Part shown: piece by piece, positions 6,903 through 12,067 of the stretch
Layout of the letters: each line of letters opens with the position of its first letter
How positions within the stretch are numbered: the stretch's first letter is position 1
Assembly (NCBI GenBank): GCA_902464635.1
Contig: CABQKC010000036.1
Location: 1 to 12,067, forward strand
Source of the DNA: an uncultured Caryophanales bacterium
GTDB lineage: Bacteria; Bacillota_I; Bacilli_A; RFN20; CAG-826
Direction of reading: 5' to 3'
Length of the DNA stretch: 12,067 nt
The notes under the pieces: generated by a model
What the model saw: only the letters and a program-made list of their open reading frames with translations
What the model was told of the DNA's origin: nothing
Databases searched by the model: none
Program-made: the position numbers and the translations under genes

Positions 6903-7271
6903 ACTTTGTTCAATTGAGGATGACCCCTCTTTGATTAAGTGTGACTCCTGAATACTAGTTTGCTCACACACAAGATAATCCGTTCTAGCGGACATGCAGG
7001 CAATTGCCAAGCCCATCAGGATGGGCGGCGGATTATGACGGCGTAACTCCCAGGTTGTTATTAACAATCGAATACGCAAAATGCATCCTCGTCAATTAGG
7101 GAAACCTGTTAATTGGGATTAGCGACTGGATGCGCATCATGACTCCCAAGTTGCAGCAGTGCAACTGAACATGAAAATTGTAAGAAGTTCCGTGCTTGGC
7201 TAACCTTTGGGAAGGCTGTCTTCTTACGAACTAATCAAATAAGCCTCTTGTTTTGCGCAGGAGGTTTTTTG
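6903..7271 (+). ncRNA. Large structured RNA of unrecognised class behind tRNA-Trp
   Basis: No credible ORF covers this stretch, but it is dense in complementary segments. The ends pair over 8 bp (6930-6937 with 7232-7239). Inside are helices 6939-6944/6964-6969, 6975-6982/7029-7036 (enclosing small stems 6999-7008 and 7011-7016/7021-7026), 7053-7059/7063-7069, 7083-7088/7128-7133 continued by 7091-7093/7124-7126 and a GAAA-capped stem at 7094-7114, 7149-7155/7160-7166, and 7180-7187/7220-7227. A 5' hairpin GAGG/CCTC lies at 6916-6929. The heptamer ACTCCCA precedes two of the hairpins (7046-7052 and 7142-7148). An intrinsic terminator follows. No promoter is evident, so it may be processed from the tRNA transcript. 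It lacks RNase P RNA, tmRNA, SRP RNA and T-box signature sequences. The raiA and OLE RNA classes could not be tested by eye. Confidence 0.65.
7244..7270 (+). terminator. Terminator of the tRNA-Trp/structured RNA transcript
   Basis: A 7-bp stem CCTCTTG (7244-7250) with CAGGAGG (7258-7264), one T-G pair, has a 7-nt loop and is followed by six T at 7265-7270. It lies just after the closing helix of the structured RNA. Confidence 0.85.
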
Positions 7272-7348
7272 ATTTAGCATATTTGAAAGGTCACTTTCGT
7301 TTGTTCGAACCTGTTCGATTAGAATCGGATTTGAATTTGCTTTGCTAG

Positions 7349-7380
7349 GTGACAAGTCATCGCGATAAAATTGATGTCAC
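7349..7380. repeat. Inverted repeat in the convergent intergenic region
   Basis: GTGACA (7349-7354) and TGTCAC (7375-7380) are perfect arms around 20 nt, with a possible inner CATC/GATG pair. The rest of 7272-7399 holds no gene I can support. There is no T-tract, so termination is unlikely. Confidence 0.3.
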
Positions 7381-7392
7381 ACATATGGTAAA

Positions 7393-7423
7393 TAATAAAA
7401 AGATGACTTGATAAAGCCATCTT
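7393..7423 (-). terminator. Terminator of the AAA_14 ATPase operon
   Basis: On the minus strand AAGATG pairs with CATCTT (7418-7423 with 7400-7405), extended past one mismatch by CTT/AAG around a 4-nt loop and followed by TTTATTATT. It lies 40 nt downstream of the stop at 7463. Confidence 0.7.
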
Positions 7424-7462
7424 GCTATTGATGTATGAATGATATGTTTTCTTTTTACTAGA

Positions 7463-8704
7463 TTACCTTGACAGATATGTTTCACAGTCGATGTATTCTA
7501 TGTTAGGATCTCTAGCTTTTGTTGCGCTATCAAATCGATAGATCAAGATTTTATTAGAATTATCATTAAATAATTGGAGATTTAGAATCTCTCTGTCGTA
7601 ATCACCATCATGATAGTCATAGGTGACTTGAATATGATATTCCTGATTATTCAATTTATAGTTGAAATCGATTTCTCCATCTTTTTTGCCACTTTTATTA
7701 TTCCAAATAATTTTCCCTCTTGGTTTAATTTTGTTTGCCAAAAGGTGCAGATAAATTGCATTTTCAAGAGCAATTCCATTCTTGCGATCCTCGTCGTCGC
7801 AATTAATATAAAGAAGCCCATTGTCAACACAATAATATTTTATGTTTAATCCAATTCTTCTGAGGATATCCGGAGCATAAAAAGAATCATTTTCAAATTC
7901 AATAATCAAATACGAATCAATCAATATTTGAATGGCTTCTTCTATTTCGGCTTTAAGCTTTAAATCGTCAAATTTGGTTGCATCCGTGCCGTGTGCAAAA
8001 CTTTTAGCGATACCCTTAGCGCTAATTTCACTAGAAGTTGAAAATATTGCCTTTAATACATGCCTAATTTTGCTTTTAGAAATGTAAGAGAATCTATCCT
8101 TTAATTTATCTTTAATATCACCTTCGTATAATTCTTGATAAATTGCATTTAATTCTTGTTCTCTTTTTTCTGGCAGTTCATTAACAATTAGTGGCAAGCC
8201 GCCATATCTTATATAGTCATCAATGGAATAGTCGGGGATGGCTTCTCTTATTTCCTTAAATGTAAGTGGAGATAAATGGATTTCATATCCAAATTCTTGA
8301 AAGTGAAGCAAAATATCACTAGACAAAATTTTGCTGTTTGATCCAGTTAGGAACAATTCTTTTTCAGGCTTGTCTTGCTTATAGCCGATTAGTATTTCGT
8401 GATAATTTTTAATCTTTTGAACTTCATCTATGATGATGAACTTTTTATTTTTGTTCCGTTTCTCATTTAAGAAATTCAATAATTGATTTTTTGTTTTTAT
8501 GTTATTGTTTTTGCCCTTTAGTTCAATTATTAAGACATCTCCTATGGCTTTAACAAATCCCTTTTCTTTTAATTGGCCAGGCAAGATATTTTTTAATAAA
8601 TATGTTTTTCCACACCTTCTTACGCCAGTAACAATTTTTATTTTGTTGTTTCCAATGGATTGTATTAATTGATCTATTTGTTTTGCTCTATTAAATATTG
8701 CCAT
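7463..8704 (-). CDS. AAA_14 / DUF4143 family ATPase (intact)
   Basis: The product is 413 residues and cytosolic. The N-terminal AAA domain has Walker A GVRRCGKT (27-34), Walker B FIIIDEVQ (89-96), a sensor-like LTGSNSKIL (119-127) and the family element HLSPLTFKEI (143-152). The middle holds a helical winged-helix-like region with RYGGLP (167-171). The C-terminal DUF4143 part shows YYCVDNGLLY (290-299), LENAIYLHLL (313-322), KDGEIDFNY (341-349) and IQVTY (358-362), a PD-(D/E)XK-like fold. The family is widespread in bacteria and archaea, often in several copies, with poorly known function; defence or toxin-like roles have been suggested for related ATPases. The ATG at 8704 is used because AAGGAGTG lies 9 nt upstream (GGAG to ATG); a TTG at 8725 would include that site. 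It overlaps the previous gene by 14 nt. Confidence 0.85.
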   Translation of the reverse strand: MAIFNRAKQIDQLIQSIGNNKIKIVTGVRRCGKTYLLKNILPGQLKEKGFVKAIGDVLIIELKGKNNNIKTKNQLLNFLNEKRNKNKKFIIIDEVQKIKNYHEILIGYKQDKPEKELFLTGSNSKILSSDILLHFQEFGYEIHLSPLTFKEIREAIPDYSIDDYIRYGGLPLIVNELPEKREQELNAIYQELYEGDIKDKLKDRFSYISKSKIRHVLKAIFSTSSEISAKGIAKSFAHGTDATKFDDLKLKAEIEEAIQILIDSYLIIEFENDSFYAPDILRRIGLNIKYYCVDNGLLYINCDDEDRKNGIALENAIYLHLLANKIKPRGKIIWNNKSGKKDGEIDFNYKLNNQEYHIQVTYDYHDGDYDREILNLQLFNDNSNKILIYRFDSATKARDPNIEYIDCETYLSR

Positions 8705-9794
8705 ACGAGAACACTCCTTTTTCAAGCACGTGTTTAATTCCGCATTTTATTATCCCGTGTTCGTCTTGTCTAAAACCGCTATCGTTATAGAAAACAATCA
8801 TTTTTTGAATATTCCCTTTATATTCTTTGAACAATTCTAATGATTTATCGTTATCCCCTGGGAAACTAAATTTCAATAAAATACTTTGATTATTGCTTTT
8901 GATAAGAAAGGAATCGCTTAATTGAATACTAACTCTTTTGCCATCAGCAATTCCTCTTTTAACATGAAACGCTCGATGAATGATTTGATTATCATAAAGT
9001 ACTCTAGCAACAAGAGAAGATTCGTAATATATTTTTTGTCTTTTTTGCTCATCCACGTCAATTTCGCTAGATAAGATGTCAAAGCAACGGCAGGGGTATA
9101 AAACAAATCCATAATCCAATTCAGCTAAATCATTTAAATTAATTCTAGTAAGCAGGTAAAATAACCCAGAATCACGTAAATAATTGAATATGTTTATAAA
9201 AGTAACAAGACTAATTCCTACGCCACATTCGGAGTAAATTTTTCTAAAGGTTAACAATTCTCCTGAATGATTCAATACATACATATATAATTTTTTGGCA
9301 TTTTCTTTATGCCTATAATCCAAAAAATATAATCTAAACATGTTTTGAATGCTATTTTTGCTTGAATCATAGTCATCCCCATATAAATAAGGAGGGAAAA
9401 AATACGAAATGTAACGTCCTCTGATGTCTGTCATGTCCTTCCCGGCGAGTCTTTCAACACTGACGTTAGTTGTAGCAATGACATTAATGTTTTTGTTTCC
9501 ATAAAATGTATTAATGATGGAATTTGGATTATCAAATTGCGATAAATCATCTATAAGCAGAAACGCTTTTTTGCTTGAAGAAATAACACTATCAAAAAGC
9601 TCCATATCATATTGTTTTCTGCTTCCTGATGAATAAAAGATAATGCTATTTTCAAAAATTTTCTCAATGAAAGATTTTAGATCAGTTAAAAGAAACGATT
9701 CGGAATCAACGCCTTTCGGTGTGAAAACAATATTTATTTTGCCCGAATTAAGGTTTTCTTTAATTGATTGCAAAATCACATCTCTATTATGCAT
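8691..9794 (-). CDS. Degenerate AAA_14/DUF4143-like protein lacking a P-loop
   Basis: The product is 367 residues with no clear family by simple motif reading, but its layout parallels its intact neighbour. Strand 1 NIVF (21-24) is followed by TPKGVDSESF (25-34) where a GxxGxGKT loop would be, so ATP binding is probably lost. AFLLIDDLSQF (77-87) resembles Walker B, NVIATTN (104-110) a sensor strand, and RGRYISYFFPPY (125-136) the GR...PLSF element. Residues 165-215 look like the winged-helix region. The tail (KIYYESSLVARVL at 254-266, then VSIQLSD, ILLKFSF) resembles the DUF4143 nuclease-like fold with the acidic EIDF motif lost. The ATG at 9794 lies 6 nt after a consensus -10 box, so the message should start at or near the ATG. 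It is the first gene of a two-gene operon. Pseudo-ATPase partner of the next protein is an inference. Confidence 0.7.
   Translation of the reverse strand: MHNRDVILQSIKENLNSGKINIVFTPKGVDSESFLLTDLKSFIEKIFENSIIFYSSGSRKQYDMELFDSVISSSKKAFLLIDDLSQFDNPNSIINTFYGNKNINVIATTNVSVERLAGKDMTDIRGRYISYFFPPYLYGDDYDSSKNSIQNMFRLYFLDYRHKENAKKLYMYVLNHSGELLTFRKIYSECGVGISLVTFINIFNYLRDSGLFYLLTRINLNDLAELDYGFVLYPCRCFDILSSEIDVDEQKRQKIYYESSLVARVLYDNQIIHRAFHVKRGIADGKRVSIQLSDSFLIKSNNQSILLKFSFPGDNDKSLELFKEYKGNIQKMIVFYNDSGFRQDEHGIIKCGIKHVLEKGVFSYGNI
8712..8719 (-). promoter_or_regulatory. Shine-Dalgarno site deciding the start of the intact ATPase
   Basis: AAGGAGTG on the minus strand lies inside the last codons of the upstream gene and ends about 7 nt before ATG 8704. 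It favours the ATG over the TTG at 8725 and shows translational coupling of the pair. Confidence 0.75.
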
Positions 9795-9800
9795 GCTTCC

Positions 9801-9828
9801 ATTATATTGAAAATGGTAAGAATGTCAA
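9801..9828 (-). promoter_or_regulatory. Consensus promoter of the ATPase pair, giving a leaderless mRNA
   Basis: On the minus strand TTGACA (9828-9823), 16-nt spacer, TATAAT (9806-9801): both boxes match the consensus exactly. Counting 7 nt from the -10 places the start on the A of the ATG at 9794. Confidence 0.85.
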
Positions 9829-9850
9829 TTTTTGTTTAATAGTTTCTATT

Positions 9851-9926
9851 ATTTTTGCTTTACAATTTTTGACATTGCCATAATTTGTTTAGAAACTTTT
9901 ACGATTTTTGCTTTACAATTTTTGAC
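9851..9926. repeat. Two identical 23-bp direct repeats upstream of the ATPase operon promoter
   Basis: Positions 9851-9873 and 9904-9926 are identical over 23 bp, with starts 53 bp apart (about five helical turns). A 9-bp part of the repeat, CAATTTTTG (9863-9871 and 9916-9924), recurs at 9826-9834 over the -35 box of the promoter. The arrangement fits a set of regulator sites leading into the promoter. Confidence 0.75.
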
Positions 9927-9929
9927 GTA

Positions 9930-10469
9930 TTATCTATTTATCCACATTTCTAACGAACTTATTTTCCTGAAATATATTTGATTTTGGCTTGGGTTATAAA
10001 AGCTATATGGCTGAAATAACGTTTTATAGCCCTTGATGAATAGCCAGTGGCAGGCTTTTTAGATCCACGGATGTACAGTGATGCTTGATAGAGGCATTGC
10101 CCATTCCTATGGTTTAGACATAAAAAGAGTTATCAATAAATGAAGAGGGATGTTTAAAGAGTTCTAGACGATTCTTGTTTTTAACTCAATTATGAAGAAT
10201 TTAAAAACTTGAGTTCCAAAATGGAGTTTTAAACCACAAGTCAGAAGATATCTTCCATACCAATATATAGAGCAACGAATTAAGATTTTATCAAGTGATA
10301 GGTGCTATTTATGTTTGGCCAAAGTGGAATATAACATTAACCTGTTTAGACAGGATAGCAAATATATGCATCTATGAGGGTGAATTTGGCGCTTAGATTC
10401 TATTTGTCCCAATGGTTCTGCTAAATAACAGATTGATAAATTATCTTTGCTTTTTTCTTATATGAATAA
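9930..10469. other. Gene-poor spacer between divergent accessory genes
   Basis: No gene can be supported. Stops are frequent in all frames I read; the longest plus-frame opening (10213-10374, 54 codons) has no usable start. It could hold a decayed gene. Visible structure is a long hairpin at 9991-10032, a 12-bp palindrome GAAGATATCTTC (10244-10255) and a 7-bp inverted repeat AACTCAA/TTGAGTT (10183-10189 and 10209-10215). TTGATA at 10433-10438 with TTATAT at 10458-10463 is a weak candidate promoter for the AlbA_2 gene. Confidence 0.5.
9991..10032. repeat. Long inverted repeat (11-bp arms)
   Basis: GGGTTATAAAA (9991-10001) pairs with TTTTATAGCCC (10022-10032) over 11 bp with a single G-T pair and a 20-nt loop. 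No T-tract follows on either strand and no gene ends here, so it may be the end of a small mobile element or an RNA hairpin. Confidence 0.45.
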
Positions 10470-10553
10470 TTAAACATTCAGCGGAAAAAATTGTACATTG
10501 GTGGCAAAAACTTAAACATTCAGTGGAAAAAATTGAACATTGGAGGTACTTCT
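10470..10553 (+). repeat. Four 21-bp repeats directly before the AlbA_2 gene
   Basis: Units begin at 10470, 10491, 10512 and 10533. Each starts TTNNACATT, and the first three continue to an A-rich end; units 1 and 3 differ at one base. The array is in frame with the gene that follows (read as LNIQRKK, LYIGGKN, LNIQWKK, LNIGGTS), bounded upstream by a TAA at 10467-10469. The last unit supplies the ribosome site GGAGG at 10542-10546. The same repeat is found in the gene's 3' end. Confidence 0.9.
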
Positions 10554-11999
10554 ATGAATCACGACGAATTAAAAGTTATTGCAAATAATTATTTAAAAGA
10601 AAGAGCAATAGAATCCGATTTTATTGAATACAAGAAATCGCATCTTCAAAAAGATAGCATTTTAAAAACACTTTGTGCTTATGCGAATAATTTAATGAAT
10701 AGAAGTCTTTGCTTGCTTTTAATTGATGTAGAGGAATGTGATGATTTGGAAAATAAGGCTAGGCCAAAACTGCCTATTTCCGGTTTATCTTCTTCTGTTG
10801 AAGTGGTTGAAAACGCTATTAAATCACTAGTTTCATATATTAGACCAAAAATTTGTTTTGATATAACAAGTAATATATATAACGATAAACCCTATGTAAT
10901 TGTTGCGTTTTCAAGCAATCCACAAGGCCCGTTTGAAGTAACTGAAAAAGCAGAAAATGATAAAGACATAAAATTGAAAAGAGGTAGATATGTAAGAGTC
11001 GAAAGAGAAACTAGAATCGCTACTTTTAAGGAAGAATTCGAATTGCTAAAAAAATTTGCTAATTATCATTTTACTGAAAAGTATTCTAAAAATGCTTCTA
11101 TCGATGATTTGGATATCGATTATTTAAGAGAATATCTTCATCAAACTCCTTCTAGAGATAACACTTATTTCTTGGACAAGGAACAAATAGTGAAAAATAT
11201 GAAATTGGTCGATGGTAACATGAGAGTAAAAAACTATGCCTTACTTATGTTTTCTAGAAATCCAGAGCAATTTATCCCTTATTCCTATGTTGAACTAATC
11301 TATAAAAGTCAATTTGGCGAATCGGTCATGTCCTCAAAAGATTTTAAAGGCCCTATTTGGAAGCAGGTAAAAAATGTCATGAATGAAATTGACAATAATT
11401 ATATAAAATCTTTTACATTACGTAGCGAAAATAAACTCGAAAGTAGGAGGATATACAACTTTCCATACTCCGCATGCGAAGAGTTAATAACGAATGCTAT
11501 TGTTCATAAAGACTATGAGAATCCGCGAACCGTGCAGATTTACGTTTATGAAGATTCGATAGTTATCAATAATTATAATAAGCCCATTCCACCTGTTACG
11601 ATTAATGCTTTAAATACTCAAACTTCTTTTCCTGATCGAGAATATGAAAACCCAAGCATTAGAGAAATGTTTAAGGATTTAGATTTGATTGAATCGTTTG
11701 GCTCTGGGGTTGGCAAAGCAAAACGAGCAATGTCGAGCAATGACGATGTGGCTATCAATTATAAAGAATATGATGAAAACATCGATATTACTTCCGTCAC
11801 AATTCCAATAAGTCCGCTATATAAACGCTTAGCTTTTTCAAGTAGCAATTTAAACATTGGTGCTGAAAAATTAAACATTAGTGGCGAAAACTTTAACATT
11901 GGTGCTGAAAAATTAAACATTGAGGAAATAATTAATAATTCAAGCTATTCTATAAACGTTAGGGAAGTATCCAGAATGTTGTGTAAATGCCTTTCTTGA
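10554..11999 (+). CDS. AlbA_2 (Schlafen-type) and ATPase-fold putative transcriptional regulator, C-terminally truncated
   Basis: The product is 481 residues and cytosolic. Residues about 18-165 are an AlbA_2 domain: ESDFIEYKKS (20-29), YANNLMNRSLCLLLIDVEE (43-61), and GRYVRVERETRIAT (144-157). Residues 300-390 are an ATPase-like HATPase_c_4 region: SACEELITNAIVHKDY (306-321) as the N-box, DSIVINNYNKP (334-344), ENPSIREMF and LIESFGSGVGKAK (378-390). Residues 433-457 are heptapeptide repeats (LNIGAEK, LNISGEN, FNIGAEK, LNIEE). A winged helix normally follows, but only its start is present (EEIINNSSYSINVREVSRML) before the frame ends CKCLS inside a palindrome. The family is annotated as RecG-related or putative regulators. 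The start at 10554 is set by GGAGG 7 nt upstream. DNA binding to the upstream repeats is inference. Confidence 0.8.
   Translation: MNHDELKVIANNYLKERAIESDFIEYKKSHLQKDSILKTLCAYANNLMNRSLCLLLIDVEECDDLENKARPKLPISGLSSSVEVVENAIKSLVSYIRPKICFDITSNIYNDKPYVIVAFSSNPQGPFEVTEKAENDKDIKLKRGRYVRVERETRIATFKEEFELLKKFANYHFTEKYSKNASIDDLDIDYLREYLHQTPSRDNTYFLDKEQIVKNMKLVDGNMRVKNYALLMFSRNPEQFIPYSYVELIYKSQFGESVMSSKDFKGPIWKQVKNVMNEIDNNYIKSFTLRSENKLESRRIYNFPYSACEELITNAIVHKDYENPRTVQIYVYEDSIVINNYNKPIPPVTINALNTQTSFPDREYENPSIREMFKDLDLIESFGSGVGKAKRAMSSNDDVAINYKEYDENIDITSVTIPISPLYKRLAFSSSNLNIGAEKLNISGENFNIGAEKLNIEEIINNSSYSINVREVSRMLCKCLS
11850..11933 (+). repeat. Four 21-bp repeats in the 3' part of the AlbA_2 gene
   Basis: Units begin at 11850, 11871, 11892 and 11913 and code for the heptapeptide repeats. 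They share TTNAACATT and, in the first three, a G-rich middle and an A-rich end with the upstream array at 10470-10553. Orientation and reading frame are the same; the two arrays are 1380 bp apart. Confidence 0.9.
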
Positions 12000-12012
12000 A
12001 GGCATTTAGCAC
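11981..12012. repeat. Imperfect hairpin that ends the AlbA_2 frame; possible mobile-element end
   Basis: TAAATGCCTT (11984-11993) pairs with AAGGCATTTA (11999-12008) around a 5-nt loop, extended by GTG/CAC past one bulged G at 12009. The stop codon of the AlbA_2 gene lies in it. There is no T-tract, so it is not a standard terminator. Subterminal hairpins with a bulge are typical of IS200/IS605-type ends and REP elements; the rest would lie beyond the window. Confidence 0.5.
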
Positions 12013-12014
12013 AA

Positions 12015-12028
12015 GACCCCTAGGGGTC
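12015..12028. repeat. 14-bp perfect palindrome GACCCCTAGGGGTC
   Basis: A self-complementary GC-rich sequence only 2 nt beyond the preceding hairpin, in otherwise AT-rich DNA. It strengthens the view that a foreign or repeated element begins near 11981. No gene is visible from here to the window end. Confidence 0.5.
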
Positions 12029-12067
12029 GCGCGGATGAAAAAAGGCAGGATTCCTAGTAAGATTAGT

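Noticed and set aside
6870..7079. Minus-strand ORF of 69 codons
   Set aside because: It overlaps tRNA-Trp and the paired segments of the structured RNA, and has no ribosome site.
6903..7271. RNase P RNA, tmRNA, SRP RNA or T-box
   Set aside because: None of the conserved segments (GAAAGTCC, tmRNA tag and tRNA-like ends, GGTCAGG...GGAAGG core, GGGTGGNACCGCG) is present.
7303..7317. LexA/SOS box (CGAAC and GTTCG)
   Set aside because: The two half sites are separated by 2 nt instead of the 4 nt of the Bacillus-type box, and there is no promoter or gene start nearby.
10213..10374. Small gene in the spacer
   Set aside because: 54 open codons without a start codon at the beginning or a ribosome site, and no recognisable motif; within chance for this length.
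11850..11933. CRISPR array
   Set aside because: The 21-bp units are contiguous without spacers and lie inside a coding frame.

Overview
The window looks like a piece of a low-GC Bacillota chromosome, probably a gut-type Bacilli/Erysipelotrichia-like lineage. This is inferred from strong AT bias, Rho-independent terminators with T-tracts, AGGAGG-type ribosome sites, a cre-like box, a TrkA/TrkH/YqeY gene set and a B. subtilis-like tRNA-Trp. Trp is encoded by TGG and the tRNA-Trp anticodon is CCA, so TGA is a stop codon here. No species can be named from the sequence alone.

Layout. (1) Positions 1-340 hold the tail of a gene entering from the left, a decayed-looking stretch and a plus-strand terminator. 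(2) Positions 353-2998 hold a minus-strand gene for a 778-residue secreted protein with three related extracellular modules and one Listeria/Bacteroides-type repeat. A run of eight G lies in its signal-peptide region, and a regulatory region carries a 15-bp palindrome and a cre-like box. (3) Positions 2955-6800 are a plus-strand housekeeping-like block: a DUF5662 protein, then a potassium-uptake operon (an RCK_N-only TrkA-like subunit, an RCK_N+RCK_C TrkA-like subunit, a TrkH channel) and YqeY. (4) Positions 6829-7271 carry tRNA-Trp and, directly behind it, a roughly 310-370 nt stretch with no convincing ORF. It folds into a multibranched RNA whose two ends pair and which finishes at an intrinsic terminator; I cannot assign it to a known RNA family. 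(5) Positions 7393-12067 are an accessory-looking region. It holds a minus-strand operon of two AAA_14/DUF4143-like proteins (the first with a destroyed P-loop, the second intact), a 0.7-kb gene-poor spacer, and a plus-strand AlbA_2/Schlafen-type regulator whose C-terminal winged helix appears cut off by a palindromic element at the window edge.

How the parts may work together. The Trk genes should form one K+ uptake complex: TrkH is the membrane pore and the two RCK proteins are its cytosolic nucleotide-responsive gate. The ATPase pair plus the AlbA_2 regulator resemble genes found in defence or mobile islands, here next to a tRNA gene and a structured RNA; any functional link between them is inference.

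The most unusual signals are: (a) 21-bp tandem repeats that occur both just upstream of the AlbA_2 gene and inside its 3' end, in the same reading frame; (b) the structured RNA behind tRNA-Trp; (c) the pairing of an intact and a degenerate AAA_14 protein; (d) three genes at the head of transcripts whose promoters lie so close to the ATG that the mRNAs should be leaderless or nearly so, while internal genes have good Shine-Dalgarno sites; (e) a G8 tract that could phase-vary the secreted protein.
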